Shown: positions 22,842-34,009 of the stretch, piece after piece | Numbering within the stretch: position 1 is the first letter of the stretch | How the letters are laid out: each line of letters starts with the position of its first letter | Position numbers and translations under genes: made by a program | The notes under the pieces: model-generated | The model's input: only the letters and a program-made list of their open reading frames with translations | What the model was told of the DNA's origin: nothing | Database searches by the model: none | NCBI GenBank assembly: GCA_037783545.1 | Contig: JBBELK010000985.1 | Location: forward strand, 1-64,000 | Source of the DNA: Henricia sp. BOLD:AAB3569 | Taxonomy: Eukaryota > Echinodermata > Asteroidea > Spinulosida > Echinasteridae | Length of the DNA stretch: 64,000 nt | Reading direction: 5' to 3'

Positions 22842-24624
22842 TCACGCAAACCGTGGCTGTCTGTACACACCTCTTTGGGGTACTCCTGAGTTGTGCGCAT
22901 GCTCAGTCATTCGGACTGTCGTTAACGTACCGCAGTTTGGCTCGGCAATTTGGTCAAAGTGTGGTCCAAACGTCGGCAAATTTGGAGGTCGAAAAATGTT
23001 CCGACGAACTTCAAATTTTGCATGCCCTAAACTCTCTATATTGCGCACTTGTCATAAAAAATTTACAGACTTTCGCCGGGAAATGGCAGAGAAATTTCAA
23101 AGTTTAGAAAAAACTGGGTTGAGGCTTCCTGACTGCTCTCACGCAAACCGTGGCTGTCTGTACACACCTCTTTGGGGTACTCCTGAGTTGTGCGCATGCT
23201 CAGTCATTCGGACTGTCGTTAACGCACCGCAGTTTGGCTCGGCAATTTGGTCAAAGTGTGGTCCAAACGTCGGCAAATTTGGAGGTCGAAAAATGTTCCG
23301 ACGAACTTCAAATTGTGCATGCCCTAAACTCTCTATATTGCGCACTTGTCATAAAAAATTGACAGACTTTCGCCGGGAAATGGCAGAGAAATTTCAAAGT
23401 TTAGAAAAAACTGGGTTGAGGCTTCCTGACTGCTCTCACGCAAACCGTGGCTGTCTGTACACACCTCTTTGGGGTACTCCTGAGTTGTGCGCATGCTCAG
23501 TCATTCGGACTGTCGTTAACGCACCGCAGTTTGGCTCGGCAATTTGGTCAAAGTGTGGTCCAAACGTCGGCAAATTTGGAGGTCGAAAAATGTTCCGACG
23601 AACTTCAAATTTTGCATGCCCTAAACTCTCTATATTGCGCACTTGTCTTAAAAAATTGACAGACTTTCGCCGTGAAATGGCAGAGAAATTTCAAAGTTTA
23701 GAAAAAAATGGGTTGAGGCTTCCTGACTGCTCTCACGCAAACCGTGGCTGTCTGTACACACCTCTTTGGGGTACTCCTGAGTTGTGCGCATGCTCAGTCA
23801 TTCGGACTGTCGTTAACGCACCGCAGTTTGGCTCGGCAATTTGGTCAAAGTGTGGTCCAAACGTCGGCAAATTTGGAGGTCGAAAAATGTTCCGACGAAC
23901 TTCAAATTTTGCATGCCCTAAACTCTCTATATTGCGCACTTGTCATAACAAATTGACAGACTTTCGCCGTGAAATGGCAGATAAATTTCAAAGTTTAGAA
24001 AAAAATGGGTTGAGGCTTCCTGACTGCTCTCACGCAAATCGTGGCTGTCTGTACACACCTCTTTGGGGTACTCCTGAGTTGTGCGCATGCTCAGTCATTC
24101 GGACTGTCGTTAACGCACCGCAGTTTGGCTCGGCAATTTGGTCAAAGTGTGGTCCAAACGTCGGCAAATTTGGAGGTCGACAAATGTTCCGACGAACTTC
24201 AAATTTTGCATGCCCTAAACTCTCTATATTGCGCACTTGTCATAAAAAATTGACAGACTTTCGCCGGGAAATGGCAGAGAAATTTCAAAGTTTAGAAAAA
24301 ACTGGGTTGAGGCTTCCTGACTGCTCTCACGCAAACCGTGGCTGTCTGTACACACCTCTTTGGGGTACTCCTGAGTTGTGCGCATGCTCAGTCATTCGGA
24401 CTGTCGTTAACGCACCGCAGTTTGGCTCGGCAATTTGGTCAAAGTGTGGTCCAAACGTCGGCAAATTTGGAGGTCGAAAAATGTTCCGACGAACTTCAAA
24501 TTTTGCATGCCCTAAACTCTCTATATTGCGCACTTGTCATAAAAAAATTGACAGACTTTCGCCGGGAAATGGCAGAGAAATTTCAAAGTTTAGAAAAAAC
24601 TGGGTTGAGGCTTCCTGACTGCTC

Positions 24625-24897
24625 TCACGCAAACCGTGGCTGTCTGTACACACCTCTTTGGGGTACTCCTGAGTTGTGCGCATGCTCAGTCATTCAGACT
24701 GTCGTTAACGCACCGCAGTTTGGCTCTGCAATTTGGTCAAAGTGTGGTCCAAAAATGTTCCGACGAACTTCAAATTTTGCATGCCCTAAACTCTCTATAT
24801 TGCGCACTTGTCATAAACAATTGACAGACTTTCGCCGGGAAATGGCACAGAAATTTCAAAGTTTAGAAAAAACTGGGTTGAGGCTTCCTGACTGCTC
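24625..24897 (+). repeat. 273-bp unit with 24-bp internal deletion
   Basis: Carries the 24-bp deletion with CATTCAGAC, plus GGCTCTGCAA and ATGGCACAG, changes it shares only with the unit at 30505-30777 (offset 5880 bp). This pair anchors the alignment of large-HOR copies A and B. Confidence 0.92.
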
Positions 24898-26383
24898 TCA
24901 CGCAAACCGTGGCTGTCTGTACACACCTCTTTGGGGTACTCCTGAGTTGTGCGCATGCTCAGTCATTCGGACTGTCGTTAACGCACCGCAGTTTGGCTCG
25001 GCAATTTGGTCAAAGTGTGGTCCAAACGTCGGCAAATTTGGAGGTCGAAAAATGTTCCGACGAACTTCAAATTTTGCATGCCCTAAACTCTCTATATTGC
25101 GCACTTGTCATACAAAATTGACAGACTTTCGCCGGGAAATGGCAGAGAAATTTCAAAGTTTAGAAAAAACTGGGTTGAGGCTTCCTGACTGCTCTCACGC
25201 AAACCGTGGCTGTCTGTACACACCTCTTTGGGGTACTCCTGAGTTGTGCGCATGCTCAGTCATTCGGACTGTCGTTAACGCACCGCAGTTTGGCTCGGCA
25301 ATTTGGTCAAAGTGTGGTCCAAACGTCGGCAAATTTGGAGGTCGAAAAATGTTCCGACGAACTTCAAATTTTGCATGCCCTAAACTCTCTATATTGCGCA
25401 CTTGTCATAAAAAATTGACAGACTTTCGCCGTGAAATGGCAGAGAAATTTCAAAGTTTAGACAAAAATGGGTTGAGGCTTCCTGACTGCTCTCACGCAAA
25501 CCGTGGCTGTCTGTACACACCTCTTTGGGGTACTCCTGAGTTGTGCGCATGCTCAGTCATTCGGACTGTCGTTAACGCACCGCAGTTTGGCTCGGCAATT
25601 TGGTCAAAGTGTGGTCCAAACGTCGGCAAATTTGGAGGTCGAAAAATATTCCGACGAACTTCAAATTTTGCATGCCCTAAACTCTCTATATTGCGCACTT
25701 GTCATAAACAATTGACAGACTTTCGCCGGGAAATGGCAGAGAATTTTCAAAGTTTAGAAAAAACTGGGTTGAGGCTTCCTGACTGCTCTCACGCAAACCG
25801 TGGCTGTCTGTACACACCTCTTTGGGGTACTCCTGAGTTGTGCGCATGCTCAGTCATTCGGACTGTCGTTAACGCACCGCAGTTTGGCTCGGCAATTTGG
25901 TCAAAGTGTGGTCCAAACGTCGGCAAATTTGGAGGTCGACAAATGTTCCGACGAACTTCAAATTTTGCATGCCCTAAACTCTCTATATTGCGCACTTGTC
26001 ATAAAAAATTGACAGACTTTCGCCGGGAAATGGCAGAGAAATTTCAAAGTTTAGAAAAAACTGGGTTGAGGCTTCCTGACTGCTCTCACGCAAACCGTGG
26101 CTGTCTGTACACACCTCTTTGGGGTACTCCTGAGTTGTGCGCATGCTCAGTCATTCGGACTGTCGTTAACGCACCGCAGTTTGGCTCGGCAATTTGGTCA
26201 AAGTGTGGTCCAAACGTCGGCAAATTTGGAGGTCGAAAAATGTTCCGACGAACTTCAAATTTTGCATGCCCTAAACTCTCTATATTGCGCACTTGTCATA
26301 AAAAAATTGACAGACTTTCGCCGGGAAATGGCAGAGAAATTTCAAAGTTTAGAAAAAACTGGGTTGAGGCTTCCTGACTGCTC

Positions 26384-26656
26384 TCACGCAAACCGTGGCT
26401 GTCTGTACACACCTCTTTGGGGTACTCCTGAGTTGTGCGCATGCTCAGTCATTCAGACTGTCGTTAACGCACCGCAGTTTGGCTCGGCAATTTGGTCAAA
26501 GTGTGGTCCAAAAATGTTCCGACGAACTTCAAATTTTGCATGCCCTAAACTCTCTATATTGCGCACTTGTCATAAACAATTGACAGACTTTCGCCGGGAA
26601 ATGGCAGAGAAATTTCAAAGTTTAGAAAAAACTGGGTTGAGGCTTCCTGACTGCTC
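26384..26656 (+). repeat. 273-bp unit with 24-bp internal deletion
   Basis: Carries the 24-bp deletion with CATTCAGAC. It is followed by a unit with TGTCTTTACAC in place of TGTCTGTACAC; the same succession is found at 31967-32239 and 32240, offset 5583 bp. Confidence 0.92.
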
Positions 26657-28438
26657 TCACGCAAACCGTGGCTGTCTTTACACACCTCTTTGGGGTACTC
26701 CTGAGTTGTGCGCATGCTCAGTCATTCGGACTGTCGTTAACGCACCGCAGTTTGGCTCGGCAATTTGGTCAAAGTGTGGTCCAAACGTCGGCAAATTTGG
26801 AGGTCGAAAAATGTTCCGACGAACTTCAAATTTTGCATGCCCTAAACTCTCTATATTGCGCACTTGTCATAAAAAATTGACAGACTTTCGCCGGGAAATG
26901 GCAGAGAAATTTCAAAGTTTTGAAAAAACTGGGTTGAGGCTTCCTGACTGCTCTCACGCAAACCGTGGCTGTCTGTACACACCTCTTTGGGGTACTCCTG
27001 AGTTGTGCGCATGCTCAGTCATTCGGACTGTCGTTAACGCACCGCAGTTTGGCTCGGCAATTTGGTCAAAGTGTGGTCCAAACGTCGGCAAATTTGGAGG
27101 TCGAAAAATGTTCCGACGAACTTCAAATTTTGCATGCCCTAAACTCTCTATATTGCGCACTTGTCATAAAAAATTGACAGACTTTCGCCGTGAAATGGCA
27201 GAGAAATTTCAAAGTTTAGAAAAAAATGGGTTGAGGCTTTCTGACTGCTCTCACGCAAACCGTGGCTGTCTGTACACACCTCTTTGGGGTACTCCTGAGT
27301 TGTGCGCATGCTCAGTCATTCGGACTGTCGTTAACGCACCGCAGTTTGGCTCGGCAATTTGGTCAAAGTGTGGTCCAAACGTCGGCAAATTTGGAGGTCG
27401 AAAAATGTTCCGACGAACTTCAAATTTTGCATGCCCTAAACTCTCTATATTGCGCACTTGTCATAAAAAATTGACAGACTTTCGCCGTGAAATGGCAGAG
27501 AAATTTCAAAGTTTAGAAAAAAATGGGTTGAGGCTTCCTGACTGCTCTCACGCAAACCGTGGCTGTCTGTACACACCTCTTTGGGGTACTCCTGAGTTGT
27601 GCGCATGCTCAGTCATTCGGACTGTCGTTAACGCACCGCAGTTTGGCTCGGCAATTTGGTCAAAGTGTGGTCCAAACGTCGGCAAATTTGGAGGTCGAAA
27701 AATGTTCCGACGAACTTCAAATTTTGCATGCCCTAAACTCTCTATATTGCGCACTTGTCATAAACAATTGACAGACTTTCGCCGGGAAATGGCAGAGAAA
27801 TTTCAAAGTTTAGAAAAAACTGGGTTGAGGCTTCCTGACTGCTCTCACGCAAACCGTGGCTGTCTGTACACACCTCTTTGGGGTACTCCTGAGTTGTGCG
27901 CATGCTCAGTCATTCGGACTGTCGTTAACGCACCGCAGTTTGGCTCGGCAATTTGGTCAAAGTGTGGTCCAAACGTCGGCAAATTTAGAGGTCGAAAAAT
28001 GTTCCGACGAACTTCAAATTTTGCATGCCCTAAACTCTCTATATTGCGCACTTGTCATAAACAATTGACAGACTTTCGCCGGGAAATGGCAGAGAAATTT
28101 CAAAGTTTAGAAAAAACTGGGTTGAGGCTTCCTGACTGCTCTCACGCAAACCGTGGCTGTCTGTACACACCTCTTTGGGGTACTCCTGAGTTGTGCGCAT
28201 GCTCAGTCATTCGGACTGTCGTTAACGCACCGCAGTTTGGCTCGGCAATTTGGTCAAAGTGTGGTTCAAACGTCGGCAAATTTGGAGGTCGAAAAATGTT
28301 CCGACGAACTTCAAATTTTGCATGCCCTAAACTCTCTATATTGCGCACTTGTCATAAAAAATTGACAGACTTTCGCCGGGAAATGGCAGAGAATTTTCAA
28401 AGTTTAGAAAAAACTGGGTTGAGGCTTCCTGACTGCTC

Positions 28439-28722
28439 TCACGCAAACCGTGGCTGTCTGTACACACCTCTTTGGGGTACTCCCGAGTTGTGCGCATGCT
28501 CAGTCATTCGGACTGTCGTTAACGCACCGCAGTTTGGTCAAAGTGTGGTCCAAACGTCGGCAAATTTGGAGGTCGAAAAATGTTCCGACGAACTTCAAAT
28601 TTTGCATGCCCTAAACTCTCTATATTGCGCACTTGTCATAAAAAATTGACAGACTTTCGCCGGGAAATGGCAGAGAAATTTCAAAGTTTAGAAAAAACTG
28701 GGTTGAGGCTTCCTGACTGCTC
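28439..28722 (+). repeat. 284-bp unit with 13-bp internal deletion
   Basis: CAGTTTGGTCAAAG replaces CAGTTTGG-CTCGGCAATTTGG-TCAAAG. The missing 13 bp lie between two TTTGG direct repeats, with one repeat lost. The upstream homologue at 22248 (sharing the TCCCGAG change) is undeleted; the downstream homologue at 33429-33712 has the same deletion. Confidence 0.92.
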
Positions 28723-30504
28723 TCACGCAAACCGTGGCTGTCTGTCCACACCTCTTTGGGGTACTCCTGAGTTGTGCGCATGCTCAGTCATTCGGACTGT
28801 CGTTACAAACCGCAGTTTGGCTCGGCAATTTTGTCAAAGTGTGGTCCAAACGTCGGCAAATTTGGAGGTCGAAAAATGTTCCGACGAACTTCAAATTTTG
28901 CATGCCCTAAACTCTCTATATTGCGCACTTGTCATAAAAAATTTACAGACTTTCGCCGGGAAATGGCAGAGAAATTTCAAAGTTTAGAAAAAACTGGGTT
29001 GAGGCTTCCTGACTGCTCTCACGCAAACCGTGGCTGTCTGTACACACCTCTTTGGGGTACTCCTGAGTTGTGCGCATGCTCAGTCATTCGGACTGTCGTT
29101 AACGCACCGCAGTTTGGCTCGGCAATTTGGTCAAAGTGTGGTCCAAACGTCGGCAAATTTGGAGGTCGAAAAATGTTCCGACGAACTTCAAATTGTGCAT
29201 GCCCTAAACTCTCTATATTGCGCACTTGTCATAAAAAATTGACAGACTTTCGCCGGGAAATGGCAGAGAAATTTCAAAGTTTAGAAAAAACTGGGTTGAG
29301 GCTTCCTGACTGCTCTCACGCAAACCGTGGCTGTCTGTACACACCTCTTTGGGGTACTCCTGAGTTGTGCGCATGCTCAGTCATTCGGACTGTCGTTAAC
29401 GCACCGCAGTTTGGCTCGGCAATTTGGTCAAAGTGTGGTCCAAACGTCGGCAAATTTGGAGGTCGAAAAATGTTCCGACGAACTTCAAATTTTGCATGCC
29501 CTAAACTCTCTATATTGCGCACTTGTCATAAAAAATTGACAGACTTTCGCCGTGAAATGGCAGAGAAATTTCAAAGTTTAGAAAAAAATGGGTTGAGGCT
29601 TCCTGACTGCTCTCACGCAAACCGTGGCTGTCTGTACACACCTCTTTGGGGTACTCCTGAGTTGTGCGCATGCTCAGTCATTCGGACTGTCGTTAACGCA
29701 CCGCAGTTTGGCTCGGCAATTTGGTCAAAGTGTGGTCCAAACGTCGGCAAATTTGGAGGTCGAAAAATGTTCCGACGAACTTCAAATTTTGCATGCCCTA
29801 AACTCTCTATATTGCGCACTTGTCATAACAAATTGACAGACTTTCGCCGTGAAATGGCAGATAAATTTCAAAGTTTAGAAAAAAATGGGTTGAGGCTTCC
29901 TGACTGCTCTCACGCAAACCGTGGCTGTCTGTACACACCTCTTTAGGGTACTCCTGAGTTGTGCGCATGCTCAGTCATTCGGACTGTCGTTAACGCACCG
30001 CAGTTTGGCTCGGCAATTTGGTCAAAGTGTGGTCCAAACGTCGGCAAATTTGGAGGTCGACAAATGTTCCCACGAACTTCAAATTTTGCATGCCCTAAAC
30101 TCTCTATATTGCGCACTTGTCATAACAAATTGACAGACTTTCGCCGGGAAATGGCAGAGAAATTTCAAAGTTTAGAAAAAACTGGGTTGAGGCTTCCTGA
30201 CTGCTCTCACGCAAACCGTGGCTGTCTGTACACACCTCTTTGGGGTACTCCTGAGTTGTGCGCATGCTCAGTCATTCGGACTGTCGTTAACGCACCGCAG
30301 TTTGGCTCGGCAATTTGGTCAAAGTGTGGTCCAAACGTCGGCAAATTTGGAGGTCGAAAAATGTTCCGACGAACTTCAAATTTTGCATGCCCTAAACTCT
30401 CTATATTGCGCACTTGTCATAAAAAAATTGACAGACTTTCGCCGGGAAATGGCAGAGAAATTTCAAAGTTTAGAAAAAACTGGGTTGAGGCTTCCTGACT
30501 GCTC

Positions 30505-30777
30505 TCACGCAAACCGTGGCTGTCTGTACACACCTCTTTGGGGTACTCCTGAGTTGTGCGCATGCTCAGTCATTCAGACTGTCGTTAACGCACCGCAGTT
30601 TGGCTCTGCAATTTGGTCAAAGTGTGGTCCAAAAATGTTCCGACGAACTTCAAATTTTGCATGCCCTAAACTCTCTATATTGCGCACTTGTCATAAACAA
30701 TTGACAGACTTTCGCCGGGAAATGGCACAGAAATTTCAAAGTTTAGAAAAAACTGGGTTGAGGCTTCCTGACTGCTC
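30505..30777 (+). repeat. 273-bp unit with 24-bp internal deletion
   Basis: Counterpart of 24625-24897 in copy B, sharing CATTCAGAC, GGCTCTGCAA and ATGGCACAG. Preceded by a 298-bp seven-A unit (30207). Confidence 0.92.
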
Positions 30778-31966
30778 TCACGCAAACCGTGGCTGTCTGT
30801 ACACACCTCTTTGGGGTACTCCTGAGTTGTGCGCATGCTCAGTCATTCGGACTGTCGTTAACGCACCGCAGTTTGGCTCGGCAATTTGGTCAAAGTGTGG
30901 TCCAAACGTCGGCAAATTTGGAGGTCGAAAAATGTTCCGACGAACTTCAAATTTTGCATGCCCTAAACTCTCTATATTGCGCACTTGTCATACAAAATTG
31001 ACAGACTTTCGCCGGGAAATGGCAGAGAAATTTCAAAGTTTAGAAAAAACTGGGTTGAGGCTTCCTGACTGCTCTCACGCAAACCGTGGCTGTCTGTACA
31101 CACCTCTTTGGGGTACTCCTGAGTTGTGCGCATGCTCAGTCATTCGGACTGTCGTTAACGCACCGCAGTTTGGCTCGGCAATTTGGTCAAAGTGTGGTCC
31201 AAACGTCGGCAAATTTGGAGGTCGAAAAATGTTCCGACGAACTTCAAATTTTGCATGCCCTAAACTCTCTATATTGCGCACTTGTCATAAAAAATTGACA
31301 GACTTTCGCCGTGAAATGGCAGAGAAATTTCAAAGTTTAGAAAAAAATGGGTTGAGGCTTCCTGACTGCTCTCACGCAAACCGTGGCTGTCTGTACACAC
31401 CTCTTTGGGGTACTCCTGAGTTGTGCGCATGCTCAGTCATTCGGACTGTCGTTAACGCACCGCAGTTTGGCTCGGCAATTTGGTCAAAGTGTGGTCCAAA
31501 CGTCGGCAAATTTGGAGGTCGAAAAATATTCCGACGAACTTCAAATTTTGCATGCCCTAAACTCTCTATATTGCGCACTTGTCATAAACAATTGACAGAC
31601 TTTCGCCGGGAAATGGCAGAGAATTTTCAAAGTTTAGAAAAAACTGGGTTGAGGCTTCCTGACTGCTCTCACGCAAACCGTGGCTGTCTGTACACACCTC
31701 TTTGGGGTACTCCTGAGTTGTGCGCATGCTCAGTCATTCGGACTGTCGTTAACGCACCGCAGTTTGGCTCGGCAATTTGGTCAAAGTGTGGTCCAAACGT
31801 CGGCAAATTTGGAGGTCGAAAAATGTTCCGACGAACTTCAAATTTTGCATGCCCTAAACTCTCTATATTGCGCACTTGTCATAAAAAAATTGACAGACTT
31901 TCGCCGGGAAATGGCAGAGAAATTTCAAAGTTTAGAAAAAACTGGGTTGAGGCTTCCTGACTGCTC

Positions 31967-32239
31967 TCACGCAAACCGTGGCTGTCTGTACACACCTCTT
32001 TGGGGTACTCCTGAGTTGTGCGCATGCTCAGTCATTCAGACTGTCGTTAACGCACCGCAGTTTGGCTCGGCAATTTGGTCAAAGTGTGGTCCAAAAATGT
32101 TCCGACGAACTTCAAATTTTGCATGCCCTAAACTCTGTATATTGCGCACTTGTCATAAACAATTGACAGACTTTCGCCGGGAAATGGCAGAGAAATTTCA
32201 AAGTTTAGAAAAAACTGGGTTGAGGCTTCCTGACTGCTC
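31967..32239 (+). repeat. 273-bp unit with 24-bp internal deletion
   Basis: Counterpart of 26384-26656 in copy B, with the private change CTCTGTATATTG. Preceded by a 298-bp seven-A unit (31669) and followed by the TGTCTTTACAC unit (32240). Confidence 0.92.
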
Positions 32240-33428
32240 TCACGCAAACCGTGGCTGTCTTTACACACCTCTTTGGGGTACTCCTGAGTTGTGCGCATGC
32301 TCAGTCATTCGGACTGTCGTTAACGCACCGCAGTTTGGCTCGGCAATTTGGTCAAAGTGTGGTCCAAACGTCGGCAAATTTGGAGGTCGAAAAATGTTCC
32401 GACGAACTTCAAATTTTGCATGCCCTAAACTCTCTATATTGCGCACTTGTCATAAAAAATTGACAGACTTTCGCCGTGAAATGGCAGATAAATTTCAAAG
32501 TTTAGAAAAAAATGGGTTGAGGCTTCCTGACTGCTCTCACGCAAACCGTGGCTGTCTGTACACACCTCTTTGGGGTACTCCTGAGTTGTGCGCATGCTCA
32601 GTCATTCGGACTGTCGTTAACGCACCGCAGTTTGGCTCGGCAATTTGGTCAAAGTGTGGTCCAAACGTCGGCAAATTTGGAGGTCGAAAAATGTTCCGAC
32701 GAACTTCAAATTTTGCATGCCCTAAACTCTCTATATTGCGCACTTGTCATAAACAATTGACAGACTTTCGCCGGGAAATGGCAGAGAAATTTCAAAGTTT
32801 AGAAAAAACTGGGTTGAGGCTTCCTGACTGCTCTCACGCAAACCGTGGCTGTCTGTACACACCTCTTTGGGGTACTCCTGAGTTGTGCGCATGCTCAGTC
32901 ATTCGGACTGTCGTTAACGCACCGCAGTTTGGCTCGGCAATTTGGTCAAAGTGTGGTCCAAACGTCGGCAAATTTAGAGGTCGAAAAATGTTCCGACGAA
33001 CTTCAAATTTTGCATGCCCTAAACTCTCTATATTGCGCACTTGTCATAAACAATTGACAGACTTTCGCCGGGAAATGGCAGAGAAATTTCAAAGTTTAGA
33101 AAAAACTGGGTTGAGGCTTCCTGACTGCTCTCACGCAAACCGTGGCTGTCTGTACACACCTCTTTGGGGTACTCCTGAGTTGTGCGCATGCTCAGTCATT
33201 CGGACTGTCGTTAACGCACCGCAGTTTGGCTCGGCAATTTGGTCAAAGTGTGGTTCAAACGTCGGCAAATTTGGAGGTCGAAAAATGTTCCGACGAACTT
33301 CAAATTTTCGCATGCCCTAAACTCTCTATATTGCGCACTTGTCATAAAAAATTGACAGACTTTCGCCGGGAAATGGCAGAGAATTTTCAAAGTTTAGAAA
33401 AAACTGGGTTGAGGCTTCCTGACTGCTC

Positions 33429-33712
33429 TCACGCAAACCGTGGCTGTCTGTACACACCTCTTTGGGGTACTCCCGAGTTGTGCGCATGCTCAGTCATTCG
33501 GACTGTCGTTAACGCACCGCAGTTTGGTCAAAGTGTGGTCCAAACGTCGGCAAATTTGGAGGTCGAAAAATGTTCCGACGAACTTCAAATTTTGCATGGC
33601 CTAAACTCTCTATATTGCGCACTTGTCATAAAAAATTGACAGACTTTCGCCGGGAAATGGCAGAGAAATTTCAAAGTTTAGAAAAAACTGGGTTGAGGCT
33701 TCCTGACTGCTC
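33429..33712 (+). repeat. 284-bp unit with 13-bp internal deletion
   Basis: Same 13-bp deletion as 28439-28722 and the same TCCCGAG change, showing it was copied rather than arising again. A private change GCATGGCC near 33595 removes the second SphI site. Confidence 0.92.
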
Positions 33713-34009
33713 TCACGCAAACCGTGGCTGTCTGTCCACACCTCTTTGGGGTACTCCTGAGTTGTGCGCATGCTCAGTCATTCGGACTGTCGTTACAAAC
33801 CGCAGTTTGGCTCGGCAATTTTGTCAAAGTGTGGTCCAAACGTCGGCAAATTTGGAGGTCGAAAAATGTTCCGACGAACTTCAAATTTTGCATGCCCTAA
33901 ACTCTCTATATTGCGCACTTGTCATAAAAAATTGACAGACTTTCGCCGGGAAATGGCAGAGAAATTTCAAAGTTTAGAAAAAAACTGGGTTGAGGCTTCC
34001 TGACTGCTC

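Larger units (their letters stand above)
19027..23138 (+). repeat. Transition block with first 273-bp units and a variant module
   Basis: Contains two 571-bp cassettes (298-bp unit plus 273-bp unit; 19027-19597 and 21083-21653), a dimer of the 17839 type (20489-21082), and at 21654-22841 the first copy of a four-unit module later repeated at 27845 and 32834. Here the third module unit (22248) still has the full GGCTCGGCAATTTGG segment that is deleted in the later copies, so this looks like the less derived copy. The unit at 22842 has AATTTACAG and AACGTACCGC. Confidence 0.85.
23139..29018 (+). repeat. Large higher-order repeat, copy A (20 units, 5880 bp)
   Basis: Starts with a unit carrying TTCAAATTGTGC (23139) and runs to the GTCGTTACAAACC unit at 28723. 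Ordered markers: GACAAATG unit (24030), seven-A unit (24327), 273-bp unit (24625), CATACAAAATTG (24898), AAAAATATTCC (25492), a second GACAAATG unit (25789), seven-A unit (26086), 273-bp unit (26384), TGTCTTTACAC (26657), two CGCCGTGAAAT units (26954, 27251), AAATTTAGAGG (27845), GTGGTTCAAAC (28142), 13-bp deletion (28439), then 28723. The same order returns from 29019 with three units missing. Confidence 0.9.
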
